A stretch of 64,000 nucleotides of DNA from Armatimonadota bacterium (GTDB taxonomy: Bacteria > Armatimonadota > Fimbriimonadia > Fimbriimonadales > Fimbriimonadaceae): contig JAIUNY010000006.1 of NCBI GenBank assembly GCA_020161505.1, positions 114,608 through 178,607 of the forward strand. The letters run 5' to 3'. The notes below the pieces were generated by a model. It saw only the letters and a program-made list of their open reading frames with translations. It made no database searches and was not told where the DNA came from. Numbering within the stretch: position 1 is the first letter of the stretch; each line of letters begins with the position of its first letter. Below are positions 24,017-33,258 of this stretch, piece after piece. The position numbers and the translations under genes were made by a program.

Positions 24017-25495
24017 TCATGCACGGAGATAGAATTTGAATCGCGCGGCGATGGCGCAGATGATCGCCACGAGGAGGGTCTGGAAGAGCCCGTAACCAAC
24101 GAGCATCCACGGATCCCAGCCTTGTCCGCCGACCCACGGATGGATGCCCGTGAGCCGGATAAACGCGGGGACAAAGTTGGTGATCGCGACGTAGCCGAGG
24201 ATCGGGTTTTGGCCAACTTGGGCGAGTGGCTGCCAAATTCTGGCTCCCAGCGCATTCTTCGTGATCTCGCTCCAGGCGATCACCATCCAGAACGCAAGTC
24301 CGCTCGTGGTGAAGAAGTAGCTGAGATTCGCAGAATCTTTCTTGATTCCCCCCGCTTGAGGATCCAGTAGGATGCCGATGAGAATGAGCACGGTGCCCCA
24401 CGCCGCCATCTGCCGCATGGCATCCGACATGTGGCAGGCGCGGTAGATCACGGCGTAAGCACCTCCGCAGAGCACCATCAGAGCGACGAGGGTGAGAGTG
24501 ACATCGCGGCTCAGGAGGCCAATGCAGGCGATCACCGATGCGCTCAGACCAACCAGGGCCACGAACCACCCAGCGGCGGGTGTGTGACCGTCCGGCTCGC
24601 GATGCTTGGCGTGAAGCCGAACCAGCTCTCCGCAGAAGGTTCCTGGGAGCACGATGAGCAGATACTTGTGGAATCCGAACTGATAGACCTCTTTGAGAGG
24701 CGTCCAGTCCCAAATCATCTTGCCCGGGCCGTCGACCGTATTCGTCAGGAAGATCGCGGTGACGACTCCAATGATCGCGAGCCTGGCGTACGGTCTCTCT
24801 TTGGTCGCCCACCAGAGAAGAGAACCACTCACCGCCACGTTCGCCAGTACGAAAAGAATGATATCGACCCGTCCAGGATCGAAAGCGAAGGGTTTGTCCC
24901 CGGCCGGCGGGAGCCAGCTGGGAGCGGTGGTAAACGCGATCAGTCCCGCCAGCGGCAGGGCATATCTCAACGCCACAGGCCAGGAAGAAGGGAAGCGGCC
25001 CCAAACCAAAATCGTCGCCCCGAAAAAGAGGAGCGAGAGCCACCAAGTGGTCTCGGTGGGGCTTGCGTTGAGGCTGAAGGGGCGGAAATGCTGGCTGATA
25101 TAGGCGAAGAGGAGCAAAAGAGCGCCGCGCCAGAGCAGTCCTCCGATGAGCTTGAATCGCTCGATCCAGCCGTTTTCGTTGAGCGGGGGTAACTGCTCAA
25201 CCTTGCGACCAAGACTGAGAGGAATCGCCGCACCGAGAGCAAACAGGAAGAACGGAAAAACAAGATCCACCCAGGTGATGCCCGGAATGTCCGGGTTGAA
25301 CTTCATCTCTGGCGGAGGAACCTGGGCGTGGTACATCCACGCGGGCAGAGTCCCCCAGGGAAGCATCCCGCTCAGGGCCATGCCGAGAATCGCGAGGCCG
25401 CGCAGGATATCGACACTCTGGATGCGAGACTTGGCCTCCTTGGGGCTCTCAGAGGGTTCTTGCGGCGTCGTTGCCACTTGTTCCGATTCGCTCAT
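24017..25495 (-). CDS. DUF5009/NagX-like membrane acyltransferase
   Basis: 492 residues with about 11 transmembrane segments. The N-terminal signature RIQSVDILRGLAILGMALSG is typical of the acyltransferase-3/heparan-alpha-glucosaminide acetyltransferase superfamily, which moves acetyl groups across the membrane onto sugars. A polar 25-residue tail precedes the first helix. ATG 25495 is chosen because GGGGAG lies about 9 nt upstream; longer starts would run into the divergent metH promoter. The acceptor sugar is unknown; the wall- and export-related genes just downstream are suggestive only. Confidence 0.75.
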   Translation of the reverse strand: MSESEQVATTPQEPSESPKEAKSRIQSVDILRGLAILGMALSGMLPWGTLPAWMYHAQVPPPEMKFNPDIPGITWVDLVFPFFLFALGAAIPLSLGRKVEQLPPLNENGWIERFKLIGGLLWRGALLLLFAYISQHFRPFSLNASPTETTWWLSLLFFGATILVWGRFPSSWPVALRYALPLAGLIAFTTAPSWLPPAGDKPFAFDPGRVDIILFVLANVAVSGSLLWWATKERPYARLAIIGVVTAIFLTNTVDGPGKMIWDWTPLKEVYQFGFHKYLLIVLPGTFCGELVRLHAKHREPDGHTPAAGWFVALVGLSASVIACIGLLSRDVTLTLVALMVLCGGAYAVIYRACHMSDAMRQMAAWGTVLILIGILLDPQAGGIKKDSANLSYFFTTSGLAFWMVIAWSEITKNALGARIWQPLAQVGQNPILGYVAITNFVPAFIRLTGIHPWVGGQGWDPWMLVGYGLFQTLLVAIICAIAARFKFYLRA

Positions 25496-25597
25496 TTCCG
25501 TAACTCCCCACGGAGAGTCTGGCACAGGATTCATTGTTGCGAAACAATGCAACGGCTTGATTTTCTGCGATTCCCGGGCGATTTCTCCCCCGCCAAG

Positions 25598-25603
25598 TAT
25601 CCT
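25598..25603 (+). promoter_or_regulatory. Putative -10 box of the MetH-like gene
   Basis: TATCCT, 7 nt before the GTG at 25611, with no Shine-Dalgarno sequence. Confidence 0.4.
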
Positions 25604-25610
25604 TGTTGCC

Positions 25611-27560
25611 GTGAGCACGGGTAACCGACTTCTCGATCGACTGGCGCAAGGCGTGATGGTGTTTGATGGGGCGACAGGCACCCAGTATCAGGCACGCGAT
25701 CTCAGCGACAACGAGTTCATTCTGCCGGATCGGGCCGATCTTCCCGACGCGGTTCGGGCGGCGGCGCAAAGGATGGATGGCAAGCTCCTGGATGGGTGCA
25801 ACGAAATCCTCGTGTTCACGCGGCCTGACGTGGTCGAGCAAGTTCACCTCGATTACTTCGCCGCAGGAAGTGATCTCGTCGAGACCAACACGTTTGGCTC
25901 CACGAGTATCGTCCTGGCGGAATATGAGATCCCTGAACTGGTTTACGATGTCAGTCTCGCAGCGGCTCGCATCGCAAAAGGTGCAGCCCTGAAGGCGAGC
26001 ACCCCGGATCGTCCGAAGTTTGCCGTCGGCGCACTCGGCCCTGGCACCAAGCTGGTGAGCCTCGGCCAGACCTCCTTCGATGACCTCCATGCCACCTATA
26101 CCGAGAGTTTCCGGGGGTTGCTGGATGGGGACGTTGATGCTCTCTTGCTGGAGACTCTGCAAGATCTCCTGATGGTGAAGGCAGGGATTCTCGCCGCGAA
26201 GGATGCGATGTCGGCCACGGGGCGGCGGGTGCCTCTGTTCGTTCAAGTTACGATGGAGCAAACCGGGACGATGCTGGTTGGCACAGACATCTTGGCCGCG
26301 CTCAACATGATCGAGTGCAGCCCGGAAGTGGTCGCTGTCGGCATGAATTGCGCCACGGGGCCCGTCGAAATGGCTCCGTTCGTACGGACTCTGAGCCAGC
26401 ATTCCACGCGACCGCTCTCGATTCAACCGAACGCCGGGCTGCCGGTCATGGAGAAGGGGCAGGCGGTCTACAAACTCGGCCCGAAGGAACTCGCGGATCA
26501 TCACGAGGAATTCGTGAACGAATTTGGGGTGGCGATTGTCGGGGGATGCTGTGGCACGACACCGGAGCACATTCAGGCCGTCGCCGAGAGGGTTGGCGGG
26601 CGCCCGCATGGGACAAACGCTCATTGGCAGCAAGTTCGGAATCTGTTCCCCGGATTCGATTTCCGCATTCAGTCAGACGAGCAAGCCGAAGCCGTCAAGC
26701 TCCGTGGATGCAGCTCGCTCTACCAATTTGTGCCTTACGAACAGGACAACAGCTTCCTGATCGTGGGCGAGCGGACGAACGCCAACGGCAGCAAGGCTTT
26801 CCGCGACATGCTCGGGGTTGAGAACTGGGATGGACTCACGGAACTCGCCCGCGAACTGGAGCAAGAGGGCAGCCATGTCATCGACGTCTGTACGGCGTAT
26901 GTCGGTCGTGACGAGGTGCGGGATATGCGGACGCTTCTGAGCCTCTACAACCAGCACATCCAGGCTCCCGTGATGATCGACTCGACCGAGGCCCCGGTGA
27001 TCGAAGCTTCGCTGAAGTGCCTGGCGGGCAAGCCGATCATCAACTCGATCAACTTTGAAGACGGCGAGGCGCGCACGCGGCGGGTTCTCGAACTCTGCCA
27101 GAGATACGGAGCCGCCGTGGTTGGCCTGACGATCAACGAGGCGGGAATGGCGAAATCTCGCGAAGACAAGGTCGCGGTAGCCGAGAGAATCCTCAGCTTC
27201 ACCCGCGAGTACGGTCTGCCGGACTACGACGTGTTCATCGACACGCTCACCTTCACGCTTGGGTCGGGGGATGAGGAGTTCCGGCTCAGTGCGGTGGAGA
27301 CCATCGAGGCGATTCGAGAGATTCGTCGTCGGCACCCCTTGGTCAACACGATCCTCGGCGTGAGTAACGTCAGCTTTGGTCTCAAGCCAGCCGCTCGGGT
27401 GATCCTGAACTCTGCGTTTCTGCACTTCGCCCGAGAGGCTGGGCTGACGAGCGCGATTGTCCACGCGAGCAAGATCGTGCCGGAGAATCGGGTGGAGCCG
27501 GAGGTCTGGAAGATTGTCACCGATCTCGTCCACGACCGACGCGAATTTGCCTCGGTTTGA
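25611..27560 (+). CDS. metH: Short methionine synthase: homocysteine and folate domains only
   Basis: 649 residues from GTG. The homocysteine methyltransferase domain (1-330) carries its three zinc ligands, Cys247 (GMNCATGP) and Cys313/Cys314 (GGCCGTTPEH). The pterin-binding domain (about 375-645) shows GERTNANGSKAF (386-397) and the late block LGVSNVSFGL. The protein stops just after this domain. The cobalamin-binding and activation domains of normal MetH (about 1200 residues) are absent, and the 80 bp before purF cannot encode them. A separate corrinoid protein must be supplied in trans if it is a true methionine synthase. Confidence 0.85.
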   Translation: MSTGNRLLDRLAQGVMVFDGATGTQYQARDLSDNEFILPDRADLPDAVRAAAQRMDGKLLDGCNEILVFTRPDVVEQVHLDYFAAGSDLVETNTFGSTSIVLAEYEIPELVYDVSLAAARIAKGAALKASTPDRPKFAVGALGPGTKLVSLGQTSFDDLHATYTESFRGLLDGDVDALLLETLQDLLMVKAGILAAKDAMSATGRRVPLFVQVTMEQTGTMLVGTDILAALNMIECSPEVVAVGMNCATGPVEMAPFVRTLSQHSTRPLSIQPNAGLPVMEKGQAVYKLGPKELADHHEEFVNEFGVAIVGGCCGTTPEHIQAVAERVGGRPHGTNAHWQQVRNLFPGFDFRIQSDEQAEAVKLRGCSSLYQFVPYEQDNSFLIVGERTNANGSKAFRDMLGVENWDGLTELARELEQEGSHVIDVCTAYVGRDEVRDMRTLLSLYNQHIQAPVMIDSTEAPVIEASLKCLAGKPIINSINFEDGEARTRRVLELCQRYGAAVVGLTINEAGMAKSREDKVAVAERILSFTREYGLPDYDVFIDTLTFTLGSGDEEFRLSAVETIEAIREIRRRHPLVNTILGVSNVSFGLKPAARVILNSAFLHFAREAGLTSAIVHASKIVPENRVEPEVWKIVTDLVHDRREFASV

Positions 27561-27623
27561 TCAACCCCAACGAGCAGGGATAAATCGGGGCGCAAAGTGT
27601 CCCGATTCTTCATCTTCTGGGTG

Positions 27624-27629
27624 TATCCT
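27624..27629 (+). promoter_or_regulatory. Putative -10 box of purF
   Basis: TATCCT, 11 nt before the ATG at 27641, with no Shine-Dalgarno sequence. Confidence 0.4.
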
Positions 27630-27640
27630 CCGTTATCTCT

Positions 27641-29113
27641 ATGGCGCATCACGACCTGTGGCACGACGACCGGATCAAGGAAGAGTGCGGCGTCGTCGGC
27701 ATCTCGGTTCCCGGGGAAGAAGTCGCTCGCTTGGCCTTCTTCGGGCTCTTTGCTCTGCAGCACCGAGGCCAAGAATCGGCGGGGATTGCCGTTAGCGATG
27801 GCTCCCGTGTGCGGATGCACAAAGACATGGGCCTGGTGAGCAAAGTCTTCACTCAGGAGATTCTGGATACGATGCCCGGCTCGAAAGCGGTCGGCCACAC
27901 GAGGTACTCCACCACCGGGGCGAGCGTGCAACGAAACGCTGGCCCGATTTTTTGCACGAGTGTCGTCGGCGAAATCGCGGTCGCCCACAACGGCAACCTG
28001 ATCAACTCTTTCGAGCTGAGGCGAGAGTTGGAAGAGCAGGGCGAAATCTTTGAGACGAGCGCGGACAGCGAAGTCATCGCCCGCTTGCTTGTGCGAAACC
28101 TGCATCTCGGCGTCAGCGAGGGCGTCCGCGCGACAATGGAGGTTCTGAAAGGGGCTTACAGCGTGACGGTTTTGACCCCAACTCTCCTCATCGGGTTCCG
28201 AGATCCTTACGGAATTCGTCCGTTGTTCCTCGGTCGGCTTGGCGAAGGTTGGATGATCGCGAGCGAAACGTGTGCCTTTGAGCCTGTCGCTGCCCATCTG
28301 GAGCGGGAAATCATCCCGGGAGAGATGGTGATCATCGAGAAAACGCAGATGCGGGCGGAACAGGCGGTTCCCACCATCAGCACCTCGATGTGCTTGTTCG
28401 AGTTCATCTATTTCGCGCGACCAGATAGCGTGATGTACGGCACCTCGCTTTACAAAGCTCGGGAGCGAATGGGGGCCCAGCTCGCTATTGAGCATCCGGT
28501 CGATGCTGATCTCGTGGTTCCGGTTCCGGATAGCGGAATCCCTGCAGCGATTGGCTACAGCAAAGAAAGCGGAATTCCCTTTGAGGAGGCGATGATGAAG
28601 AGTCGGTACATCCACCGCACGTTCATCCAACCCGACCAGCGAATGCGCGAGCTTGGCGTTCGGATGAAACTCTCGCCTCTACGGGAAAACATTGAGGGCA
28701 AGCGGCTGATTCTGGTGGACGACAGCATCGTTCGCGGCACGACGACGAACCAAATCGTCAAGATGATGTTCGACAACGGAGCCAAAGAGGTTCACGTCCG
28801 CATCACGGCGCCGCCGATCAAGTTTCCGTGCTTCTATGGAATTGATATGGCGAGCAAGGGTGAGCTCATCGCCGCGATTCAGACCGAGGAGGAAATCTGC
28901 AAGCACCTGGGGGCGACGAGTCTCGGCTATCTGAGCGTGGAGGGAGCGATGAACGCGGTTGCCGATGGCGAGCGTCGATTCTGCAACGCGTGCTTCACCG
29001 GTAAATATCCGATCCCCGTTCCTCAAGCTCTTTCGAAGATGGCGTTTGAGGATCCGCACATCGGAGAGATCGCGACGGTCAGCGTCGGCCAGATGAAGCT
29101 CCCGGTGGATTAG
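27641..29113 (+). CDS. purF: Amidophosphoribosyltransferase
   Basis: 490 residues. PurF makes phosphoribosylamine from PRPP and glutamine, the first step of purine synthesis. A 15-residue leader precedes the nucleophile Cys16 in EECGVVG, so maturation by propeptide removal is expected. The glutaminase domain shows HTRYSTTG and HNGNL. The PRPP loop ILVDDSIVRGTT is present. Cysteines in FPCFYGID and CNACFTG indicate the 4Fe-4S-containing B. subtilis-type enzyme. folB follows after 3 bp. Confidence 0.95.
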   Translation: MAHHDLWHDDRIKEECGVVGISVPGEEVARLAFFGLFALQHRGQESAGIAVSDGSRVRMHKDMGLVSKVFTQEILDTMPGSKAVGHTRYSTTGASVQRNAGPIFCTSVVGEIAVAHNGNLINSFELRRELEEQGEIFETSADSEVIARLLVRNLHLGVSEGVRATMEVLKGAYSVTVLTPTLLIGFRDPYGIRPLFLGRLGEGWMIASETCAFEPVAAHLEREIIPGEMVIIEKTQMRAEQAVPTISTSMCLFEFIYFARPDSVMYGTSLYKARERMGAQLAIEHPVDADLVVPVPDSGIPAAIGYSKESGIPFEEAMMKSRYIHRTFIQPDQRMRELGVRMKLSPLRENIEGKRLILVDDSIVRGTTTNQIVKMMFDNGAKEVHVRITAPPIKFPCFYGIDMASKGELIAAIQTEEEICKHLGATSLGYLSVEGAMNAVADGERRFCNACFTGKYPIPVPQALSKMAFEDPHIGEIATVSVGQMKLPVD

Positions 29114-29116
29114 CTG

Positions 29117-29500
29117 ATGACCCGCACCCATGTACTCGTCGAGGGGCTCGCCTTTTGGGGGCACCACGGGGTCTATGAGGAGGAGCGGACAAAAGGTCAG
29201 CGATTCCTAGTCGACCTGCGCGGGGAAGTCGTGATTCCCGATCCAGAGGGTGATGATATCGCGACCTGTGTCGACTACGCGACCCTCAGCCGGATTGTCT
29301 TGGAGATCAATCAGGGCGAGGCTTTTCAGACACTTGAAGCCTTCGCCGCACGGATCATTGAGGAGGCAAGCCGGGCGTTTCCGACCCTCGTCTCCCTGGA
29401 TGTGACGATTCGCAAGCCAGATGTGAAAGTAGATTTCACCGTGGGATCGCTCGGGGTTTCGATGTCCTGGACGCGGGTCACTCCGCCGCTTGGCGAGTGA
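29117..29500 (+). CDS. folB: Dihydroneopterin aldolase
   Basis: 127 residues. FolB converts dihydroneopterin to hydroxymethyl-dihydropterin and glycolaldehyde in folate synthesis. Family signatures are GLAFWGHHGVYEEERTKGQRF at the N-terminus, CVDYATL in the middle, and TIRKPDV near the C-terminus with the catalytic Lys. The ATG lies 3 bp after the purF stop, so the two form an operon. Its last 23 bp overlap the convergent kinase gene. Confidence 0.9.
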   Translation: MTRTHVLVEGLAFWGHHGVYEEERTKGQRFLVDLRGEVVIPDPEGDDIATCVDYATLSRIVLEINQGEAFQTLEAFAARIIEEASRAFPTLVSLDVTIRKPDVKVDFTVGSLGVSMSWTRVTPPLGE

Positions 29501-31067
29501 AACGGACTTCGCAGACCGTCCAGCCGAGGCGGTTTTCGATCTTAAACTTGCCCGCCAGAGCACCGCTCAGCGACCGGATGATCTGAAGGCCAAGCTGACC
29601 GTCGGTTTCGCCATCGAATCCCTCGGGCAGAGGGTCGCCGTCGTTGGCAACCCAGAGGCCAATTTCGCCTTTCTTGTCCTCGACCGTGACGTGAATTTCG
29701 CCCACGTGGGTGTGTTTGAATCCGTGCTCCACCGCGTTTGAGATCATCTCGTTGAGGATAAGCGCGACCTGCGTGGCCTGGTTCGTGTTCAGGTGAACCT
29801 CGTGCCCTCGGAAACTGAATCGAATGTTCTTGCCCGGCAGCATAAACGACTGCTGTTGGTGCTGACCGAGCATCTCCGCGATGTGGCGGATGCTGACGTG
29901 ATCCAGGTCATCCCGGCTGAGGAGATCGTGGACGGCGGCGATGGCCTGGATCCGGTTGAGCGAATCTTCCAGCGCATCTTCCATTGATTTGTGGTGGGGA
30001 TGCCGGATCTGGAGCCGGAGGAGAGAAGCGATCTGCTGAAGGTTGTTCTTCACCCGGTGGTGCATCTCTTGCATCAAGGTGTTGCGCACCTGGAGCTTGG
30101 CGTGCTCGATGCTGAGCGCCGCTTGCTTCGCGAGGGTTTCGAGGACGGCGATTTCGTCTTCGGTGAAGCTGCGGACCTCGCTGGTGTAGCAACTCATGAC
30201 GCCCACCGGTCGGTTTTGGACGACCAGAGGCACGCAGACCATGCTGTGGAGCCCTTGCTCTTCGGCAAGATCGTGACCGATGTACTCCTCGCTGCGCTGG
30301 ACATCCTCGACGATGATCGGCTGACCGCTCGAGATCGCTCGTCCAGCAATGCTTTCACCGAGCTTGATCGCGCGCTTCTTTTGATAGGCCTTGTTGGTCG
30401 CCTGGGTTGCGCGCAAGATGAGTTCTTGCCGACTCTCGTCGAGAAGGCGTACCGTGACAACGCGATAGTTGAATCTGCGCGCCGTGATGCCAACGAGAAG
30501 CTGGAGAACTTCCTCCAAATACGGGCTTCCGGCAATGGTATCGGTGACCTCGTTGATCACGCCCATCTGGTTGACCTTGCTCCCCACGTCTCGTCCAACT
30601 CGGAACGCAGCGAGGGCGATGCTCAGGTCGCGCACTCTGGCTTCGATCTTGGCCTGCTCGCGCGAGGTGAAGGCCCAAGGCTCTCGTCTGGTGAGATAGA
30701 CAACGCCCGCGCACTCATCGGCGCCTGGGATCGGGATGACGGCAGCCGAACGCGCTCCGGTTTCGTCAAGACCGGGCAGTTCGCGGCGGATCGGATGCTC
30801 AAGCAACTCGTCAGCCACAAAGATAGACTTGACGGTCTGGAAGACCCGTCCCACCAGCCCGACTCCTCGGGCGAGACGCGCGCGGCCGGCGATCTCCGGG
30901 TGCTCGGTGCTCGCCATTATGTTGAGCCCTCCCGAAGCGGTCGGGATGAGGATCTCACAGCTATTCGCGTGGGTCGAGTCCTTGAGCCAGCGAGCGGCAT
31001 CGACAAGCAGTTGCTCTTCGGAAGAGGATCTCCCGATGACCGCGCCCAACTCCGAAACCGCGCGCAC
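29478..31067 (-). CDS. GAF-GAF sensor histidine kinase (HisKA_2 type)
   Basis: 529 residues, soluble. Two GAF domains (about 15-150 and 180-320) precede a HisKA_2 phosphoacceptor segment, EMHHRVKNNLQQ (334-345), with the phosphorylated residue at His336 or His337. A HATPase domain (about 420-527) has the N-box NEMISNAVEH and the G-box GQLGLQII. GAF domains bind small molecules or sense redox or light; the ligand is unknown. No response regulator lies nearby. GTG 31067 starts 5 nt after the M16 protease stop, so it is probably co-transcribed with it. Confidence 0.87.
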   Translation of the reverse strand: MRAVSELGAVIGRSSSEEQLLVDAARWLKDSTHANSCEILIPTASGGLNIMASTEHPEIAGRARLARGVGLVGRVFQTVKSIFVADELLEHPIRRELPGLDETGARSAAVIPIPGADECAGVVYLTRREPWAFTSREQAKIEARVRDLSIALAAFRVGRDVGSKVNQMGVINEVTDTIAGSPYLEEVLQLLVGITARRFNYRVVTVRLLDESRQELILRATQATNKAYQKKRAIKLGESIAGRAISSGQPIIVEDVQRSEEYIGHDLAEEQGLHSMVCVPLVVQNRPVGVMSCYTSEVRSFTEDEIAVLETLAKQAALSIEHAKLQVRNTLMQEMHHRVKNNLQQIASLLRLQIRHPHHKSMEDALEDSLNRIQAIAAVHDLLSRDDLDHVSIRHIAEMLGQHQQQSFMLPGKNIRFSFRGHEVHLNTNQATQVALILNEMISNAVEHGFKHTHVGEIHVTVEDKKGEIGLWVANDGDPLPEGFDGETDGQLGLQIIRSLSGALAGKFKIENRLGWTVCEVRFTRQAAE

Positions 31068-31072
31068 GTTCC

Positions 31073-32302
31073 TTACGCTCCCGGCAGAATGGCGGTCGTC
31101 CGCATGTTCTCGGCGGCGAAAAGCCTTTGGGCGAGGTTTCGCACTTGCTCCCGGGTGACGTCGTTGATCTTGCCGACAGTTTCTTCGACGCTGATCTGCC
31201 GACCATGCACCATTTCGTTCTTGGCCATGCGCATCATGCGACTACTGGCGCTCTCCAGACCGAGCACCATGTTCCCGGCGATTTGCCGTTTGACCTTCGC
31301 CGTTTCTTGATCCGTCGGGCCATCGGCCATGAGCTTATCGAGTTCGGTTCGGACGACTTCTTGAACCTGATCCCAGGTTTGGCGTCCGGTTCCGCCGTAG
31401 ATCGTGAAGGCACCTCCGACTGTGTAGGTGAGCATGTAGCTCCCGACCGCGTAGGCAAGGCCGCGCTTCTCTCGGACTTCCTGGAAGAGTCGGCTGCTCA
31501 TGCCGCCGCCCAGGATCGCATCGAGGACGATGAGAGGATAGAAGTCTTCGTCGTAGTAGCTCGACCCGGCGGTGCCGATGCAGAAGTGAACCTGTTCGAC
31601 TTCCTTATGGATGAGATTCGTGCCAGGGGTCATCGCGGGTCGCGAGAGCTTCGGATCGGGTTCGGCAGAATTGAGGTGACCGAAAGCCGCTTCACTCAAA
31701 CGAACCAGTTCGGCATGGTCGACCTTGCCGGTGGCGGAGACCATGACATTGTTCGCGCTGTAGCGGCGGTCAATGTACTGGCGAAGGTCGCTCTGGCCAA
31801 AGGAACTCACCGATTCGCGCGTGCCAATGACGGGAAGCCCCAATTCATGGTCTCCCCAGAGGCCTTGGAGATGGAGGTCGTGGACATAATCCCCCGGCTC
31901 ATCCTCGCTACGCTTGATCTCTTCCAGGACAACGCCTTTTTCGCGCTCCAGCTCATCCGGATCGAGCGAAGCATGGGCGACCATGTCGCTGAGCACATCA
32001 AAGCCCACCGCGACATCATCCGCAAGCACGCGGCAGTAGTAGCAGGTGCGTTCCTTGTCGGTGAAGGCGTTCAAGACCCCGCCACGTCCCTCGATTTCCT
32101 CGGCGATCTGGTGAGCGGTTCGCTTCGGTGTGCCCTTGAAGAGCATGTGCTCAATGAAGTGCGTGATGCCTGCTTCCGACGGCCGCTCATGGGAGCTTCC
32201 CGTCAGGGCCCAGATTCCGAGCGATGCCGAACTGAAGGTCGGGATTGTTTCGGTGAGGACGCGTACGCCGTTGGCCAGTTGAGTGAATTGAAATCCTTCC
32301 AT
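31073..32302 (-). CDS. M16-family zinc peptidase
   Basis: 409 residues, the usual length for the single-subunit processing-protease type. The inverted zinc motif HFIEH (48-52) is intact, with the third ligand in the VVLEEIKRSEDEP block (Glu127 or Glu128). The C-terminal partner domain carries GGGMSSRLFQEVREKRGLAYAV. There is no signal peptide, so it acts in the cytoplasm, probably degrading or trimming small peptides. It lies between an FAH-family gene and the kinase gene, all on one strand with gaps under 20 bp. Confidence 0.88.
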   Translation of the reverse strand: MEGFQFTQLANGVRVLTETIPTFSSASLGIWALTGSSHERPSEAGITHFIEHMLFKGTPKRTAHQIAEEIEGRGGVLNAFTDKERTCYYCRVLADDVAVGFDVLSDMVAHASLDPDELEREKGVVLEEIKRSEDEPGDYVHDLHLQGLWGDHELGLPVIGTRESVSSFGQSDLRQYIDRRYSANNVMVSATGKVDHAELVRLSEAAFGHLNSAEPDPKLSRPAMTPGTNLIHKEVEQVHFCIGTAGSSYYDEDFYPLIVLDAILGGGMSSRLFQEVREKRGLAYAVGSYMLTYTVGGAFTIYGGTGRQTWDQVQEVVRTELDKLMADGPTDQETAKVKRQIAGNMVLGLESASSRMMRMAKNEMVHGRQISVEETVGKINDVTREQVRNLAQRLFAAENMRTTAILPGA

Positions 32303-32316
32303 GTGATTGTTTGGGG

Positions 32317-33120
32317 TTAGCCGATTCGTCCGGTGAGGGCGCCGAGGCCTTCGATGACCACCCGGATTTTGTCGCCGGGGATCAGGTTGCGTTCGAGTGA
32401 TGACGTGGCAAGATCTGCCGCCGGCAATGCGGGCCAGGTGATGACTTCGCCCGCCCCTACCGGAGAACGACGACTGGCGAGGGCGAGTAATTCGTCCATG
32501 CCCTGATCAAAGGTCATATTGCCCGGCATTTCGATCTGTTTGTCATTGATGTAGAGCTGATACTTCCATGCAAAGTTGGCTCGGCTCTGCGATTCGCGAA
32601 GCTCGGCGAGCTCTTCCGGAGTGACGACAAAGGGAGAGATCAGAGCGCCGGTGTCGCGCATTTCCGTCCATCGGGCAGGCATGGCTTCCAGAAGGCTGCC
32701 ATCCATGGTGTCGCTGCCCGATCGGTCGGTGAAGACGAGGAAGAATGTGTAGCCAAGGATGAACCCGTCGCTCTCTTTGGGGTCAAGGGAGATTCCGGAA
32801 TCTTGGAGCACCGCGCCGATCCGAATTTCCAGTCCGAGTTCCTCGACGCCTGGCGCGAGCTCGATGGTGGAATCGGGGCCTTTGATTCCGGCAGGGTTGA
32901 TATAGAAATAGCTGAGATCCCACTCGCCCGGGAGGGGAGAAAACGACTCGAAGCACCTCACGGCGGCAGGTCGTCCGATGGGAGAAAGGAAGACGACGTT
33001 CGCCGGGTCGTGGGTGTCGATGGCATTGACGCCGTCAGTCTCGTAGATTTTGCCTTCGTGATAGATGCCGCTTCGCATCGATCCGGGTCGACTCGCGACA
33101 TCAAATTGGCAGAGTTTCAC
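32317..33120 (-). CDS. Fumarylacetoacetate-hydrolase-family protein
   Basis: 267 residues. The family includes metal-dependent hydrolases and decarboxylases acting on C-C bonds of oxo-acids. LEIRIGAVLQDSG, DGFILGYTFFLVFTDR and the C-terminal IPGDKIRVVIEGLG are typical, but the usual catalytic E-x-E metal motif is not clear and the spacing is divergent. GTG 33120 is preferred because a longer frame to 33258 would cross the thrC promoter. No Shine-Dalgarno sequence is seen. The substrate is unknown. Confidence 0.65.
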   Translation of the reverse strand: MKLCQFDVASRPGSMRSGIYHEGKIYETDGVNAIDTHDPANVVFLSPIGRPAAVRCFESFSPLPGEWDLSYFYINPAGIKGPDSTIELAPGVEELGLEIRIGAVLQDSGISLDPKESDGFILGYTFFLVFTDRSGSDTMDGSLLEAMPARWTEMRDTGALISPFVVTPEELAELRESQSRANFAWKYQLYINDKQIEMPGNMTFDQGMDELLALASRRSPVGAGEVITWPALPAADLATSSLERNLIPGDKIRVVIEGLGALTGRIG

Positions 33121-33180
33121 GCCAGGCAGGGTACCTGGGTGGGCAAATCTGCGCTGGTCGCATGGCCCGGATCGTTCGGT

Positions 33181-33208
33181 TTGGCGGCAAGACGGTTTCC
33201 CGTATACT
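33181..33208 (+). promoter_or_regulatory. Sigma-70-like promoter of thrCB
   Basis: TTGGCG (33181-33186) and TATACT (33203-33208) with a 16-bp spacer. Transcription would start near 33215, giving a leader of about 45 nt with a GGAGAG Shine-Dalgarno sequence before thrC. Confidence 0.65.
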
Positions 33209-33258
33209 GGCTCCAGAAGATCAGCAACGGGGCCGATCATCGTCGGAGAGAGACACAA

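Noticed and set aside
25146..25610. Extension of the metH frame upstream to 25146
   Set aside because: It would run antisense through the DUF5009 gene; homology begins just after GTG 25611 and a -10 box lies directly before it.
27224..28630. 468-codon minus-strand frame across metH and purF
   Set aside because: Crosses the intergenic region and purF, which is unambiguous on the plus strand.
31127..32320. 397-codon plus-strand frame opposite the M16 protease
   Set aside because: Antisense to a gene with an intact HxxEH motif.
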